64,000 bases of DNA from Solenopsis invicta. Lineage: Eukaryota > Arthropoda > Insecta > Hymenoptera > Formicidae. Below, one piece after another: positions 1 to 12,400 of the stretch (its first letter is position 1; the number at the start of each line of letters is the position of its first letter). The stretch lies in NCBI RefSeq assembly GCF_016802725.1, contig NC_052679.1, positions 4,650,001-4,714,000 of the forward strand, in the 5' to 3' direction. The notes under the pieces are model-generated. The model saw only the letters and a program-made list of their open reading frames with translations. It ran no database searches and was not told the origin of the DNA. The position numbers and the translations under genes are program-made.

Positions 1-2970
1 ATACGACGTTTCGGTCTCAGGAATCTCCATCTTCCTTCTCCCTCTCCTCTCTCCAGTCTCTTCTGCCGTGCGTCCGCTAATGACCGTATTTGCCCAATTA
101 CCGGTGGCGGCGACGACGGCGGACTCGTTATTTCGGCGGAAGACGATGAACGGGATTAACGTTGCTCTTCGTTCCAGTTCCCGCGAGATTCTTTTTGTTT
201 TTGTTTCAGCATCTCTCTCCGTCCTTCTCCCTTTTTCTCTTTCCTTCTCTCCTTTTAAGGTTCCTGTCGAATCGACGGACTCGCTCAAATCCCGCGTGTT
301 CTTGATAAAAGTTTGTTTCGTGTATCTTGAGTGTCGCCAGGCGGGTTAACGTCCAATTAAAGGAGTTCCTCGTTAGCGCAACGGGCGGGTGGCAACGATG
401 ATGACGACGGCGGCAGTTCTCTACTCCCGAGGCGCCCGCTGACGTCTGTTGACACTCGCGCGACTCGTATCTACTGCTGCTGGTAGTCGGAATGTTCTGT
501 TGCTCTCTCCGCTCTCTCTTTCTCGCGTTGCGTCTTTCAATGTACGGATTAATATCTCCGCGAGCGAATGGAAAGCGCATACAATCGAACAGGGTGGTGA
601 CGTATAATAAACCTCAAGTGTAAATGATATGCGATGAAAAAGGGGGTATGAAAGTTAGAAATGTTTTAACATATGATAATTTCGAAAACTTTATTCAACA
701 GCTTTTGAAAAAAATACGCATGCAATTATTCTAATACATAAAAGGAACATTTAATAAGTTTATCATAAATAGTTTTGATGTTATAACGCGGCACGCAACA
801 AACTCATATCCCATATTAATACCAGAACATTTGTAATTTGCAATAATGTCTGCGAAATTGCAATAAATCGGCTCGAGAAAGAATTCATTAAACTTATTTA
901 TAGTTGAATTCTTAGGCACGCGAGTGAATTATAACGCGACTCGTATCCGTACTATTCCGAGAATCTGAGAGATTAAAAGTTCAAGAGACCTCTCCTTTCA
1001 TCTTCTCTCTTTCTCTTTCTCCTTTTCCGTGATAAAAACACGATTAACTCCAGATATACATTTCGCGGAAGTCAGGCCCGACTGAATTATTGCTGTGGGA
1101 GGAAAAGTTCAGGATTATTTCCTCCGACGCGCTCGCCGCTCGAAAATTTGTAGCTGACGACGTCGCAGTATCGGACGTCACGGCGCGATAATGTAATTAT
1201 AATTATTAACGCGACGGCCGAAGTTTCCGCTTTCGAGAGCGAGACGGCTCGCGCTTGAATTCGCGAACTTCAACTCGCGCATTTCAATTTTCGTGGAGAT
1301 CTCTTGAGAAGGTAAATCCGCGTTCACGTAACTTTGTTTGAAAAAAAAAAGGTAACGATCAACGGACGTATTTTGATGAAAACGTCGGATACAGCTCTGA
1401 AGGAGTAAACGTGGATGACGTTGAATGTCAACGATGACGCGATAGGATCTCTGAAGGATTTAATAAAGAGGAAATTGTGCACGTTTCGCATTTGATGTTC
1501 GTCATGAAGACTCGTCGCGAATAAACGTCGATGATTAGATCAATCTTATAAATTAATCTTGCCGATTTGATCTCGAAATCGAGCCCCTCATCCTCCTTAT
1601 GGGAGGATGCGCATTTCTTCGAAGATTCCCACGACGTCCCGCGTCACCACGTCGCGAAATCGGGTTTTTTTTCTTCCCTTTTCTTTTTTATTTTTTAGGC
1701 GATTACCGAGCCGAAATTTCGCAGGGGCGAAACTGGATTAACGCGAAACTCCCCCGCCGCAACGTTTTCAGCGGCGTTCGAGGTTAGTTCCGGGGCTAAT
1801 CTGATTACTTAACGTCGGAACTTAACAAGAGCGCCGACGAAGTTTCCTCGATGCCCGCCCCCTCCCCTCGCCGCTTCCCCTCCCGCGGGATTAAAATGAC
1901 TTAATTTAAACTTCGTAACGCCGACACGGACGCCGCGCAAAACGACAATCCGGCGATTTTATCCTTCGCAAAGCCACCCGCGCCGCCCGCATTTAATGCA
2001 GGCTAATTCGGCTCTTCCCCCCCCCTCCCCCATATAAAGCTGCATAAAGAGGACCCACCCCCTCACCGAGCCCTTTGCTTCCTCGAAGTGATTACGAGGT
2101 TTGCGCCCTTCCTGGGAGAACACCTTCCTTGGTCCGTCCTTTGAAGGCTTAAGAAATCCGCTCGCTCAAAGTGCCTCGGAAATGTTCTTCCTCAATTTTA
2201 CGGGGCTTAAAACGGCCGGTAGCGACTTATTCTCTCAGTTATTTTTCTCGTGGAGAACTGTACCAGTGACGAAAGTGACACTTGTTCAAATAATAACTGC
2301 GATTTCTCACGTTAACTTCAATGGCGCTTCATTCATCTCTACGCTGCAACGCTTTTTTTACGTTCGCAAAAATCATATAAGTTGCAAATAAAAATCCTTT
2401 TTTCGTATTACTTCAGCGTCCGTTTATATCTAAAGTAGAACAAGAAAATGGAGAAGTAATTCGCGATGTCGCGCGGTGATCATAATTTCCCGTTGCCTCT
2501 CGCAGGCCTGGTACAAGGCGTGGGAAAAATACGTCGGTTGCCAGGTCGAAAAGCTCGCGCTAAAAAATGATAAATATCGGCGAGCGAGTACGTGACCGGG
2601 TCAGTCGGGGATTTTTCAGGACAGCGAAAGAGAGTGGGTGTCGCGTCCGCGGGCGACGAGGAGGCTTTATCGTGACAAATGGCCGCGGAACGAAAATTTG
2701 CCTAATTAAAACGTGGCGCGGTCAACACAGCCGCGCACTCCGCGCTACTCCGCATGCGGTAGAGAGAAATTAATCCTTCCTCCGCGCATCCTGAGTACAG
2801 CGGAATTTAACCCTTACCCTCCGCGCGCATCCTGGGATCAGCGTGTTTTTATTTCGAAAAAGAAATAGAGAGAACGAGAGAGAAATTACCAGATTGGATT
2901 TGTTCGTTTGTTCATTTTCTTCGCGTATCGCCTGAAATATCACTCTCTAGGTCTGTTCTTTCTGTTTTCT

Positions 2971-3001
<31 letters not shown>

Positions 3002-6000
3002 GCCGTTCGTTTCACGGGAAATAAATTTATTTGTTTCATTAATTCAAAATTTTTGAATTTTACACGTCTTAAGTACAAGATAATCTTCTTTTAGAATCAA
3101 CGCGTCAGGATTCAAGACGTATCAAAGTAGTTTATTTTCACAGTAATATAGATCAGTATGATCGTATCATCCCTGGTAATTTACTCGGGACCAAAGGGAG
3201 CCGCACGGGATCCCTTCAAGTAAACCCTGCGGCATTTAATACAATCGATCATGCACCAATAATCACAACCGCGCTATTTCCCGTCTCGCTGGGCCGTTTC
3301 TTCTAACTCAATAGCTTCTCGAGGACTCCGTCGACGAGGTCCAATCGGTGAAGAACGCCGCTCGATAAATCCCTCGGCAATTCCGGTGCGCCGAAAAGAG
3401 CCGCGGCCAATCCCGTTCCCCAACAGTCGATTCGCTCGCTCGGCCACTCGGAAAAAGCATCCCAACCACTTTGCGGTGTCCCTCTTGGTTTACTCGTTTT
3501 CTTGCTCTTTCCTTTCTGACCGCTTTCCTTCTCCTTTCCTTGCCGCTCGCAAGCTCAAGGGTGGCCGTGCTTGCAACGGACGCGAGTCTTGACTCGCGCG
3601 ATTGTATCGATTCCCCTTGCGACTCGAAATTTTATATACGAAATTTTATATTCCGTCTACAGGATACACAGTCGTATTGAAAAAAATAAACGTTTATATT
3701 TACATTGTATTTAAAATCACACATTTTGGCAGAATGCAAATGTGCATTAATAATTTTGGTGCATTTACATTTGTGTCGAATAAACAAAAATGCCATTTTA
3801 TTAATTTCTGACTCGCGTATAGAAATTAATCGTATACAGTTGAATGCGATTTTCGTCGATTTTATGCAGCCTGTCGTAATATCGTGTGCATTGTTATTCT
3901 GAAAAATAATCCGAAGCAAGAAAGAAGTTAATGTTTCCATGAATATACGCGTGCGATAATTAATGATATAACTTTACAAATCCCTAGTTTGCTACGAGTA
4001 TCCTACTCTTTCCTGCTCTGTGTTTTAGTTAAATTAAAACTACACTGGACTGGCAGCAATTAATACGGAAGTGAACAATTTAATTTGAAACTCTGTTTCT
4101 ACTTGTGATTCATCATACCGTTCCGGGTATTATCTTCCACTTCATCTTCACTTCAAAGTACGACAACCACACTCGCGTAACTTTACGGGCGCGCGTCTCC
4201 ATTTCGCCTTAGCCACTGGATTCATCTTAATTAAATCAAAAATACAACTAAATGAAAAGTCAAGTTTGAGACGGATCGTAAAAAAAATAATATTATTACA
4301 ATAGCGGCCGTATTTCAAACTCAAATAAATCATTTCCGAATATCTCCTCTTTTTTTACATTATTTTCATGCAGATGTTTCAATATAACATTAGTATTCCA
4401 GAAAATTAAAACATTATTCTTCCTCATTGTATTATTCTTCTCTTTTTGTGATAACAATAGAATATAAAATGTTTCCAGTACCTCATTTTTAATAAGTATC
4501 AATATTTTCATCTGCTCTTTCTAAAAATGGAATATTTTCCTAGCAAATATAATTTTAAATTGTAAATTGTTGCCGTCGCGGAAGATAATCGGGAAATCGC
4601 AGAAAGAGAAAAATGGTTTAATCCTCAAAAAGTTGCATCTGCATTCGCGCGTAATAACCGCGATTCGATTGCGCGAACACTCGCACAACTCGCACACAAG
4701 CGATGCGGTCGAGGGGGTAGCTAGGCACCCCGGGAAATTCTCTCTGGAAGAAAAACGAATGCCGACTGGCGCGCGCGGAATGGGGAGGGGATGGAAATGG
4801 GAATTAAATAAAAATCACGCGAACCGTAGATTTGGACCGCGCGCAGCCGGAAACGAGATGAGCATCGAGCTCGCTCGCCCGTCCGCTCACTCGCTCGGCG
4901 GGTCCTCCGACTCTGCATGCGAATGAGGGAAACGCGCGGAGCAGCGACGAAGGGCGGAAGGGACGCGAGAGGAGGAGAATAGCGGACAAGGGGAAAGGGT
5001 TACAGTTCTTCGTCGCCGAAGCCAAGTCGAGCCAAGAAACGGAACGGAAGGAAGACTGCATTTATTAAACTGAGCGCAGACGTGCACACCCCCGCATCCC
5101 CATTCGCCTTTCACCCCGCGGAAACTACGGGCTTTCACTCGGGCAATCCCTCTCCTCTCTCCCCCCTCCCCCCTTCTCCTCGGCTTCTCCTCTCGCCGCT
5201 CTTTTCTTCCAGCCCTCCTACCGTTCGTAATTCCTGGCCGCCGCTACTACCTCCGTGGAATGAGGTCGGTATGTGTAAAATAGTGCCTCGATACGCTCTT
5301 CATCACTGAGTCGCTTCTTCTCGCCGCCCGCTTTATTTCTTCCTCTCGCTTTCTTTCGCTCCCTTTTATCTTCGCTTTACTCTCCATGTTCCACGCTTTT
5401 TCTTCCAGCTTCCTGTTTCTTCTGGCTATTGTCAATACTTGCCGCTTTGCTCGAATTTTTTCGCACTTTTTTCCCCCGACTTGATCTTTCGTGTCTTTCT
5501 TCTCGATCACCTTATATCTTTTTTCTGTACATTTTTTTTCTCTCTGCTGACTTTTCTTGCTTCCTTTTCTTACGTTTCTTATATATTTCTCCATCATTTT
5601 CTCTTTCGCTCTTATTTCTCTCGTTTCATTTTTCCTTCGGACCTTTATCTTTTGCCAACTTCAGTTTTACTTCCCCTTCTCGTTCTATTTATGTCTTTTC
5701 TATTTTCTTTGGTTCCTTTCTTCCTTTTACCTCTGTCTTGAAGAATTGCGTTTCTACGAACCGCTTTTCTGGAGCAAATAATGCCATGCGCTAACATGAC
5801 TAAAATACGGGTGGTCCGACCGTGCCTCGATATTTAGGCTCATTCCACGTTCACTGACTGAGAATCATCATTGGTGAAAGCCGCCGGAAGTATCGATCCG
5901 TGGGGCGATCACGGATGACGAATATGCGCCGGGCGTATCGCACCCCGTACTGCTCTCTGTCTGTGTCTCTCTCTCTCTCTTTCTCTCTTCCCTCCTCCCT

Positions 6001-7021
6001 CTCTTTCTCTCTCTCTCTCACTCTTTATGCGACGTGTACCAGTGGTGTGGCACTGCGTCGCGCGGTGGTGCGGGGGCGCGAGACAATTAATCAACCGGCA
6101 CAATCGCGCGCACCTACTCGCGCGACTCGCCCGAGCCCCGTGACTGATTCATTATGAGACCTTAATTAAGTCCCCGGACATTAGCATACCGACCACGCCG
6201 CAACCCTCTCCTCCCCCCCCCTCCGCCTCCCACTCCGCTTCCCTTATCATCCACCCTCCGCTCTTCTGTATTCTTTCGGTACGGTGTACGGTGTCTGATC
6301 TCCTAGATTCGTGAGACTGGATCAGCTTGACCCTCTCGACGGGAGCAAAAAAAAAACGACCTTAGTCGAAATAATTATTCAGGGAAACTCTCTTTCGGCA
6401 ATTAAATTTAAGTATTCTAGATTGGATAATATGATTAGAAAAAAGTTTTGTTAAATTAATCATCCCATTAGAATCTCTTTGGAGACTGAAAAAAGAAAAT
6501 GTTTTTGTTTTAAACGAGTTTGATGCAGTTGAGGATAGATCGCTCGCCAGCTAATTACACATTTGCATTTTACAAACGAAGAAAAAGTACGTCCAGATTG
6601 GGGAGGAAAAACGAAAGATTTGAAAACGAGCGCAGGTGTGTGTGTCTAGGGAGGTCTTATCTTATCACGTGCCGGATGGCCATACCTTCCGACGCGAGAA
6701 TTCTTTATTGGGCAGTTGGGCCATCCCTGATAAAAACGCGCCGTTTCGCGGTCCCGTACTAATGGAACTTTTTCAAACACATTTTTATTTACCGGGAGCC
6801 ATTAAAGCTTAATTATTATTTCAAAGTCTGCTGAATTTTACGTTAAAAATCCGCATTAATATCTAATTTGTTGCTCCGGCTGCGATTGCTGGATCCAAAT
6901 TCCACGCGAGTCGAAATTCTCTCGTGAAATAACGCGTTTTTCAACCTCTGCCTTCCCCCCGCGTTCTCAATTAATGAGTCTCTGTCAATAAGATTAATCA
7001 GTGATCTTCTCGATTTTTCAG
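1..7021. other. non-coding upstream / 5' intronic region
   Basis: No coding exon can be supported here. The stretch alternates between CpG-rich blocks (about 1100-1300, 1590-2100, 4650-5300, 5880-6240) and AT-rich blocks (600-900, 3650-4560). It holds pyrimidine or purine simple-sequence runs near 2970-3000 and 5960-6020. It ends in a good splice acceptor (pyrimidine tract, then AG at 7020-7021), so at least its right part is intron. The 5' exon or exons of the + strand gene could lie in the CpG-rich block at 4650-5270 or further left, outside the window. Confidence 0.6.
4660..5268 (+). promoter_or_regulatory. candidate CpG-rich promoter / 5' untranslated exon
   Basis: This block is distinctly CpG-rich between AT-rich neighbours, and it ends at a GTATGT donor-like site at 5269-5274. 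It lies 1.75 kb upstream of the first coding exon, in the right place for a 5' leader exon. Splicing 5268 to 7022 would not keep the open frame of the small ORF beginning at 5082, so any such exon would be untranslated. There is no TATA box or unambiguous initiator, and chance donor-like sites are common, so this is only a candidate. Confidence 0.2.
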
Positions 7022-7199
7022 CACGCTGAGGTGGAGGATGGAGGAGCTGGAGACGCTGGAGAGCACGGAGTGCCCGGAGTGCCCCGGGCCGCCCCCTGAG
7101 TTCCGGTTGCCGCCACCTCCCCGGCCGCCCTTCCTCACCGAGGGCACCTTCTGCTCGGAATCACCCCTCGCCGAGCTCGAAGACTGCGTTGCTATCCCG
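7022..7199 (+). CDS. coding exon: N-terminal, proline-rich part of a single-pass membrane protein
   Basis: I do not recognise the family. The exon follows an acceptor (TTTTTCAG, AG at 7020-7021) and ends at a strong GTAAGT donor at 7200. The ATG at 7038 opens 54 codons ending in phase 0. The peptide begins acidic (Glu at 2, 3, 5, 8, 11), has a CPEC motif at residues 12-15, then the proline cluster RLPPPPRPPF at 23-32, and further Cys at 39 and 50. There is no signal peptide. The frame stays open from the acceptor to the ATG, adding TLRWR, so translation could also enter from an upstream exon. High third-position GC and precise splice ends distinguish it from the surrounding noise. LPPPP resembles an EVH1-type ligand, but the predicted topology puts this segment outside the cytosol, so that may mean nothing. 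Confidence 0.8.
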
Positions 7200-9049
7200 G
7201 TAAGTTCGCTTTCGATCTTTTTTCCTTGATTTTCTTATTAAGCAATTCGAATTACAATGCAGCATATAAGAACCGATATTATTGTTCTTGTTTCGTTAGC
7301 TTTACGACACGGTCGCAATCATAGAAATTACTTGTGAGACAGTGAGCTGATATTTGAATGAGAGTTCTCAGAAGTATCGAAAGCAAACTAATTAATTCCA
7401 AATACGTTAATTAAAGCGATAAAACATTTTGCTAGTTTCATCTCCAGTATAAACGCGACTGTAATCGTCCAACAATATCGTAATATACCTGCAACAGATC
7501 ACCGTTGCGTTATACGTACGCAATTGTTTCGATGGAGCGGCCTCGATGCACGGATGATATTCCGTAATTTCCGAAGATGCGTTCGACAGTTCGATATGCG
7601 CGCAGTCGGTGACCCGTACTAATCTGCAAATCGCCTTTGCCGTGCGCTTATCGAGCGACGCGTTTGCTAATTCCCCGACGCGACTCTCTAGTTCACGTTC
7701 GTAACTAACTCCGTAATTCAGTCTTCTTTCCGCAGCTTACATCGATCTTCAGTACGGTCGATTCCCCGTGTTCGAGACGCGGCCTGATGCACGGCGGGGT
7801 TACTACACCTCCTCTCCCTCTTCCTCCCCATTCGGGGAATATTTGCGCGCCGAGTTCACCGTATTCGTGAGCACGGTCAAAATTCGAAGATCGATGGTCG
7901 GAAGTTCCCGCGAATATACCCGCGCGGCCCCGAATCGCAAAACTTCGCTCGAGTTTCGCGATTATTAAAATGCCGCGCGAAAAAATGGCGAAAAGTTCGT
8001 GGGGGTTGGCCGCGGGTACTTAGCCACGCGAAAAATTATTACGCGACGGTAGATCTTTTCCCTCCGCGCGAGAAGATACCGATCTCTTTACTTAGTCCGC
8101 TCCTGGGTACATAGTCCACAAATTATAGCTGCGTGCTCAGAATTATAATCATCGCAATTATTTACTTTAATTGAATATTCATGAACGTGGAGAATTGGCA
8201 TCAATCGATACGATTATTATATTCGAGAGGATATCAGTAAATCAAATGTATTCATGACATTTGATGCGACGGGATAGCTTTCGTCGGCCTGGATTTTATA
8301 TTGATCCACTTCAAGACCCGTATTCAAGACGCTCGAGAAACGCTGTACGTGATTTCGAGGTGTTAAATTTTTCCTAATTATCAGACGGACGTCCGACCGT
8401 CTCTTTCCGCTAAAAAAAAAGTCAACGCGACATGCTCGTTGGGCGAATATACCTGAGCGGGAATCCTGCACGTCGCGTAAAAATTCGCTGCCGGACGTTT
8501 AATTGCAAGTACAATCGCAGAAAGTCTCGGGACCGTTCTTTCCCCCGCGCAGGAGGATAAATTGGATATCCTGCTGTTATCTCTTTGATCCGCCAAGTGC
8601 GCGCAAGAACTGCCTTGAATAATAGAGTATCATGGGAGAAACGGGAGGCAGGGGAGGGGGGGGGACAAAAAGGCGCACCAGAACGGTAGGGGAAAAAGGT
8701 TGAAGTTAATGTAAAATACATAAACGGAGCACTCGAGCAATTAAAGCAATCAGCATTCGCCGAGATTTTTCCGTCTTATCAAAGCGCCCTTTCCTGCGTC
8801 CTACGTCCCTTTTAATCTTTCCGGTATCAGCGTGATTCGTGTAACATGTAACGGCTGGTATTTCTTCGGTAATTTATTGCTCGTCACGCTAGGAAAGCTT
8901 TTATTGAGCTTTCATTGGATGTTGTCCCTAGATATTGTTTCGTTTCCAATAGCTCGGATGTAAATCTGGTTTATTCTTTACAAGCTCTAATAATTTGTCA
9001 ATCGTATTCGCGTGCACGGCACTAGCGTTAATTAATTGCGACAACTGTG

Positions 9050-9087
9050 ATAATAATAATAATAATAATAATAATTCTAATAATAAT
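9050..9087. repeat. (TAA)n microsatellite, imperfect
   Basis: Eight or so uninterrupted AAT units are followed by a TCT interruption and three more units. This is a simple intronic repeat. Confidence 0.9.
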
Positions 9088-9814
9088 GAGCATCGATATG
9101 CAACGCCAATCTCTGGTTTCGCCTCTTTTTTTTTATTGGATTTCGCGTTAGTAAATAGAGCATACCGACAAATGCACGTGTCGAGCGTGATTAACTCTTA
9201 TTTCATCCCGTATTATATCCGCTAATGGATTACGCTATGAGAACAACGTATAAACGTCCGGTTATTATTTCAAGTGTTCCCATGTGAAGCTTTCAGATGT
9301 AACGCGCGAGTGAGATCGGACCGAGTCGAAGGATTGAGACGGACGAAAGAAAAGACGGAGGAGCACTCCATACATATGTAGTGCATACGCGTAGATTAGA
9401 GAGATCCGCGGTGCTCCAACTTTTTCTTAAGCGTGCTACGGATGCTGCAACGCGCTCGGTACAGCTTTCATCGTCCATCCGCATGATTTATACGGCATGG
9501 ACGTGCGAACGGAGAGCGTCGCCGCGTTGCGGATAGGGGAAAGAATTCCAATTAAAATGCGACTCGCGCGATTCTCTCGCCAATAGCTTCCCCGACGACT
9601 TTTCTTCAAGATTGATAACTCTCGGTGAGTCTCATTGTGAGTCCTGACGCCTCATTGCTGACGTAACTGCGCGATAACTGCATTGCATTAAATAGCGAGT
9701 ATAACTGATTGTCGTGAGGTATTTAGCGATATATAATACGCGCTAAAATAGAATTTAAGAGAGCCAAAGGGTTTGCAATGGCGGAAAACTCGATAAACTT
9801 TAACTCGTTAATAT

Positions 9815-10354
9815 ATGAATTGAATACAAAATCCTTTTGTGCGCTATTTGTATTGAGTTGAAACAAAAGTTGTTTGTCTTTTTTTTTTTAAGTGAATTTA
9901 AAGACAATGTTTAGATGGTTGTATAGATTTATTCAACCACATATGTACCGTCACAAACTTTTGTTCTCACCCGATACTGTATATTTTGTTAATAATGAAA
10001 AGCCGTTTTCAAAGTTACAAAATATCAAGCTATAAAGCTGCTGCAACCTGAACCATCGCACTCTGCTCCTTCGATTTTTTTTTGTATTTTTTGCCGCTCT
10101 TTATCAATTTGTGCCATATTTTTTTATTCTAGTTTATTCTGTAGGAAAACTTCCAAATATAGTGCTGTTTGGTTCAATTAAATATGTCAACTAGATCACT
10201 CGCAATCTCTACAAAATCACGATTTACACTACACGATGAATCAGACTGCAAACGGCAGTTTCATAAGTTTAATATTTTGTAACTTCAAAAATAGATTTTC
10301 ATTGTTAACGTACAGTATAAATAGCTCACAAAAGAGTTTCGTGTTCAATTCATT
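9815..10354. mobile_element. foldback element (MITE-like), about 540 bp
   Basis: The outer 40 or so bases are imperfect inverted repeats. The left end starts ATGAATTGAATACAAAATCC and the right end, read on the other strand, starts ATGAATTGAACACGAAACTC; both continue into CTTTTGTGnGCTAT. A second inverted block pairs about 9976-10030 (GTTACAAAATATCAAGC) with about 10235-10318. About 120 bp in the left arm (9854-9975) has no counterpart in the right arm and may be a later insertion or a deletion on the other side. No transposase ORF is present. The element is non-autonomous and its superfamily is unknown. Confidence 0.6.
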
Positions 10355-11387
10355 CCTATGCCCGTAATAAACGATCAAAATTTAGTTTTCGTTACAAACT
10401 TTTCTATCCCCTTTAATATTTTTTTATTTTTTACGCGAATGAAATAATCATGAGATGCACACAGCAGCACTAAAAGTATCGTATCTTTTTTGCAAACTAG
10501 AAAGTCAGACTCACGGGAGAAACGTAATGGCTGTCTTTTTATCGAAATATCGGTAGTTCCACGATCATTAGCGATTAAAAATGATCTCGTTAGATCGCGG
10601 GAGAGATCTCGTCGGATTTTCCCAAATGTTACGGGAGCCGAGGGTGAGATGCAGTCGCGGAAATCCTCGACAGTCACGGATACAGGACGGAGTTTCTTGA
10701 CGGCGGGACTACCGTACGCGAAATATAACGCCCGCGTTACATCTTATCGTCGGTTAAATCGAGCGCGGATAAAAAGAGCGACGACGCCCCGGCGCAGCTG
10801 GCGTTAAAAGCGAGCGGGTGGTAAGAATAATCGCCGCGACCGATGTAAATAGAGGGAGGGAGGCCGCCGCTGGTCTCCGGATAAGCGACGCAAGAGAACG
10901 CAGTTTCGGTATTGTCTTTAGCGAGTACGTAAAAAAAAAGAAAGAAAGAAAGAAGCGTTTAATCCCGACGAGCTCCGATCTCTTTCTTCGCTCTTCGGAC
11001 CCTCTCGTAGTCCTCTCATGCATTCGCCTCTCTCGCGACGATAAAAACGACGCACCGCTATTAATAGGGAACATGTGTCTCCCGACCTTGTTGCTCGCTG
11101 CTCAACCCATTATCGCCGCGCGATTTTACATCATTACAGATAATTGGAGACACGTCGCTCTTCGCGCCGCTCCTTCAAGCGCGTCTCGATGGGGAGACAT
11201 ATTTCAGAAAATTAACGCCGTGACCTCCGAGATCTGATAGATTCAATCACGTCTTTCCACGGATTACCGTTGCCCGTGCATTCACGGGATGTGCAATAAG
11301 TATTTTAAAAGTAAAATACAATTTCAGTAATTTTAATTAATTTCTTTACGTTAAAACAACGTAGGTATATTTTCTAAATCTTGTATA

Positions 11388-11535
11388 GTGAAACGTCACT
11401 CTAATAGAGTGAAAATTGAAAACTGGAACAATTTTTCAAGCGATTCCCACATTAATAGCGCATCAAAATTCACTCCTATAAAGTGAAAATTGTGTTCGTG
11501 CAATTTTCGGGTGCATAATTTTTCACTCTACGAGA
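11388..11535. repeat. cluster of CACTCTA / TAGAGTG motifs, possible MITE remnant
   Basis: Two copies of CACTC-(6-7 nt)-AGTGAAAATTG lie about 70 bp apart, and an inverted AATTTTTCACTCTA follows at about 11515. Together they form overlapping small palindromes. This looks like the remains of a short inverted-repeat element, but the ends cannot be fixed. Confidence 0.35.
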
Positions 11536-12380
11536 TTTAGAGAGTACAGCTTTGCTTTACCGTCAACGGGATACGTATCGCTTACCATTATTGGTATCAT
11601 TTGAACATAGTACCGCTGCTGCATCATTGGACATTCATAACTATTGGTCATGGAATTATCGTGTCGGATGAGATTAATATTGCTGACGCTGCAGCAAACT
11701 AGGTTGCACCCTCGAGAAATTCGAAATGGAATTGATTCGGAGTTGCAGTCGAAGGTGCCGCCGTTATTGTTCATAGTTTTGCTCGCTATTAAATCGCGAC
11801 CTAATAAAGACCGCGGTCAGCACCGGCGTCGCCAGTGCCTGCAGCGTGTTGACAAATTATTTCAACATCAAGCCCGCGTGCGCCACAACCATAATCAAAA
11901 TTAATTGCCCGCCGGAATAAGACCGTTCTACTGTTTCCCACTGTATCAGAACGGCGCGCAATAAGTACGAATGGCGCGCGGCAACACCCGATTGTTAATA
12001 ATTTTCTATCGTCGCCATTAAGTATAATAGCGTAATGGCCGTAATGGAAACAACCGGCCCGTGGCTCGTTTGTCGCGTTTCATCTGATAATGTCATCCTA
12101 TGGGCAGCCTTTCTCAATTCTGCATCTCAAAATGGGATCGCGTTACGTAATTTAATCTAATCTCATCGTTTAATTCCTCTACCATTTCGTAAAGCTACTA
12201 CAGAAAATTTAGGGATCACGATTTAATGTATCGGGTAGTCTCTCTATACGTGGAGCGTTTCACAGGTTCAACATCGTCGACGGATTAACGTAGAACGAAC
12301 GAACGCGGCGTCGTTTATTCCGATGCACAATTCAGGCGAGGCATTGTGCGTGGCAAATGCATACGTAGAACGCAGGGTGC

Positions 12381-12400
12381 CGCGTCGCGTCGCGTCGCGC
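12381..12400. repeat. CGCGT pentanucleotide repeat
   Basis: Four tandem CGCGT units, the last one ending in C, sit inside a CpG-rich segment of the large intron. Confidence 0.8.

Noticed and set aside
5900..6157. ORFs across the TC-rich tract
   Set aside because: They encode only alternating Ser/Leu or Arg/Glu from simple sequence.
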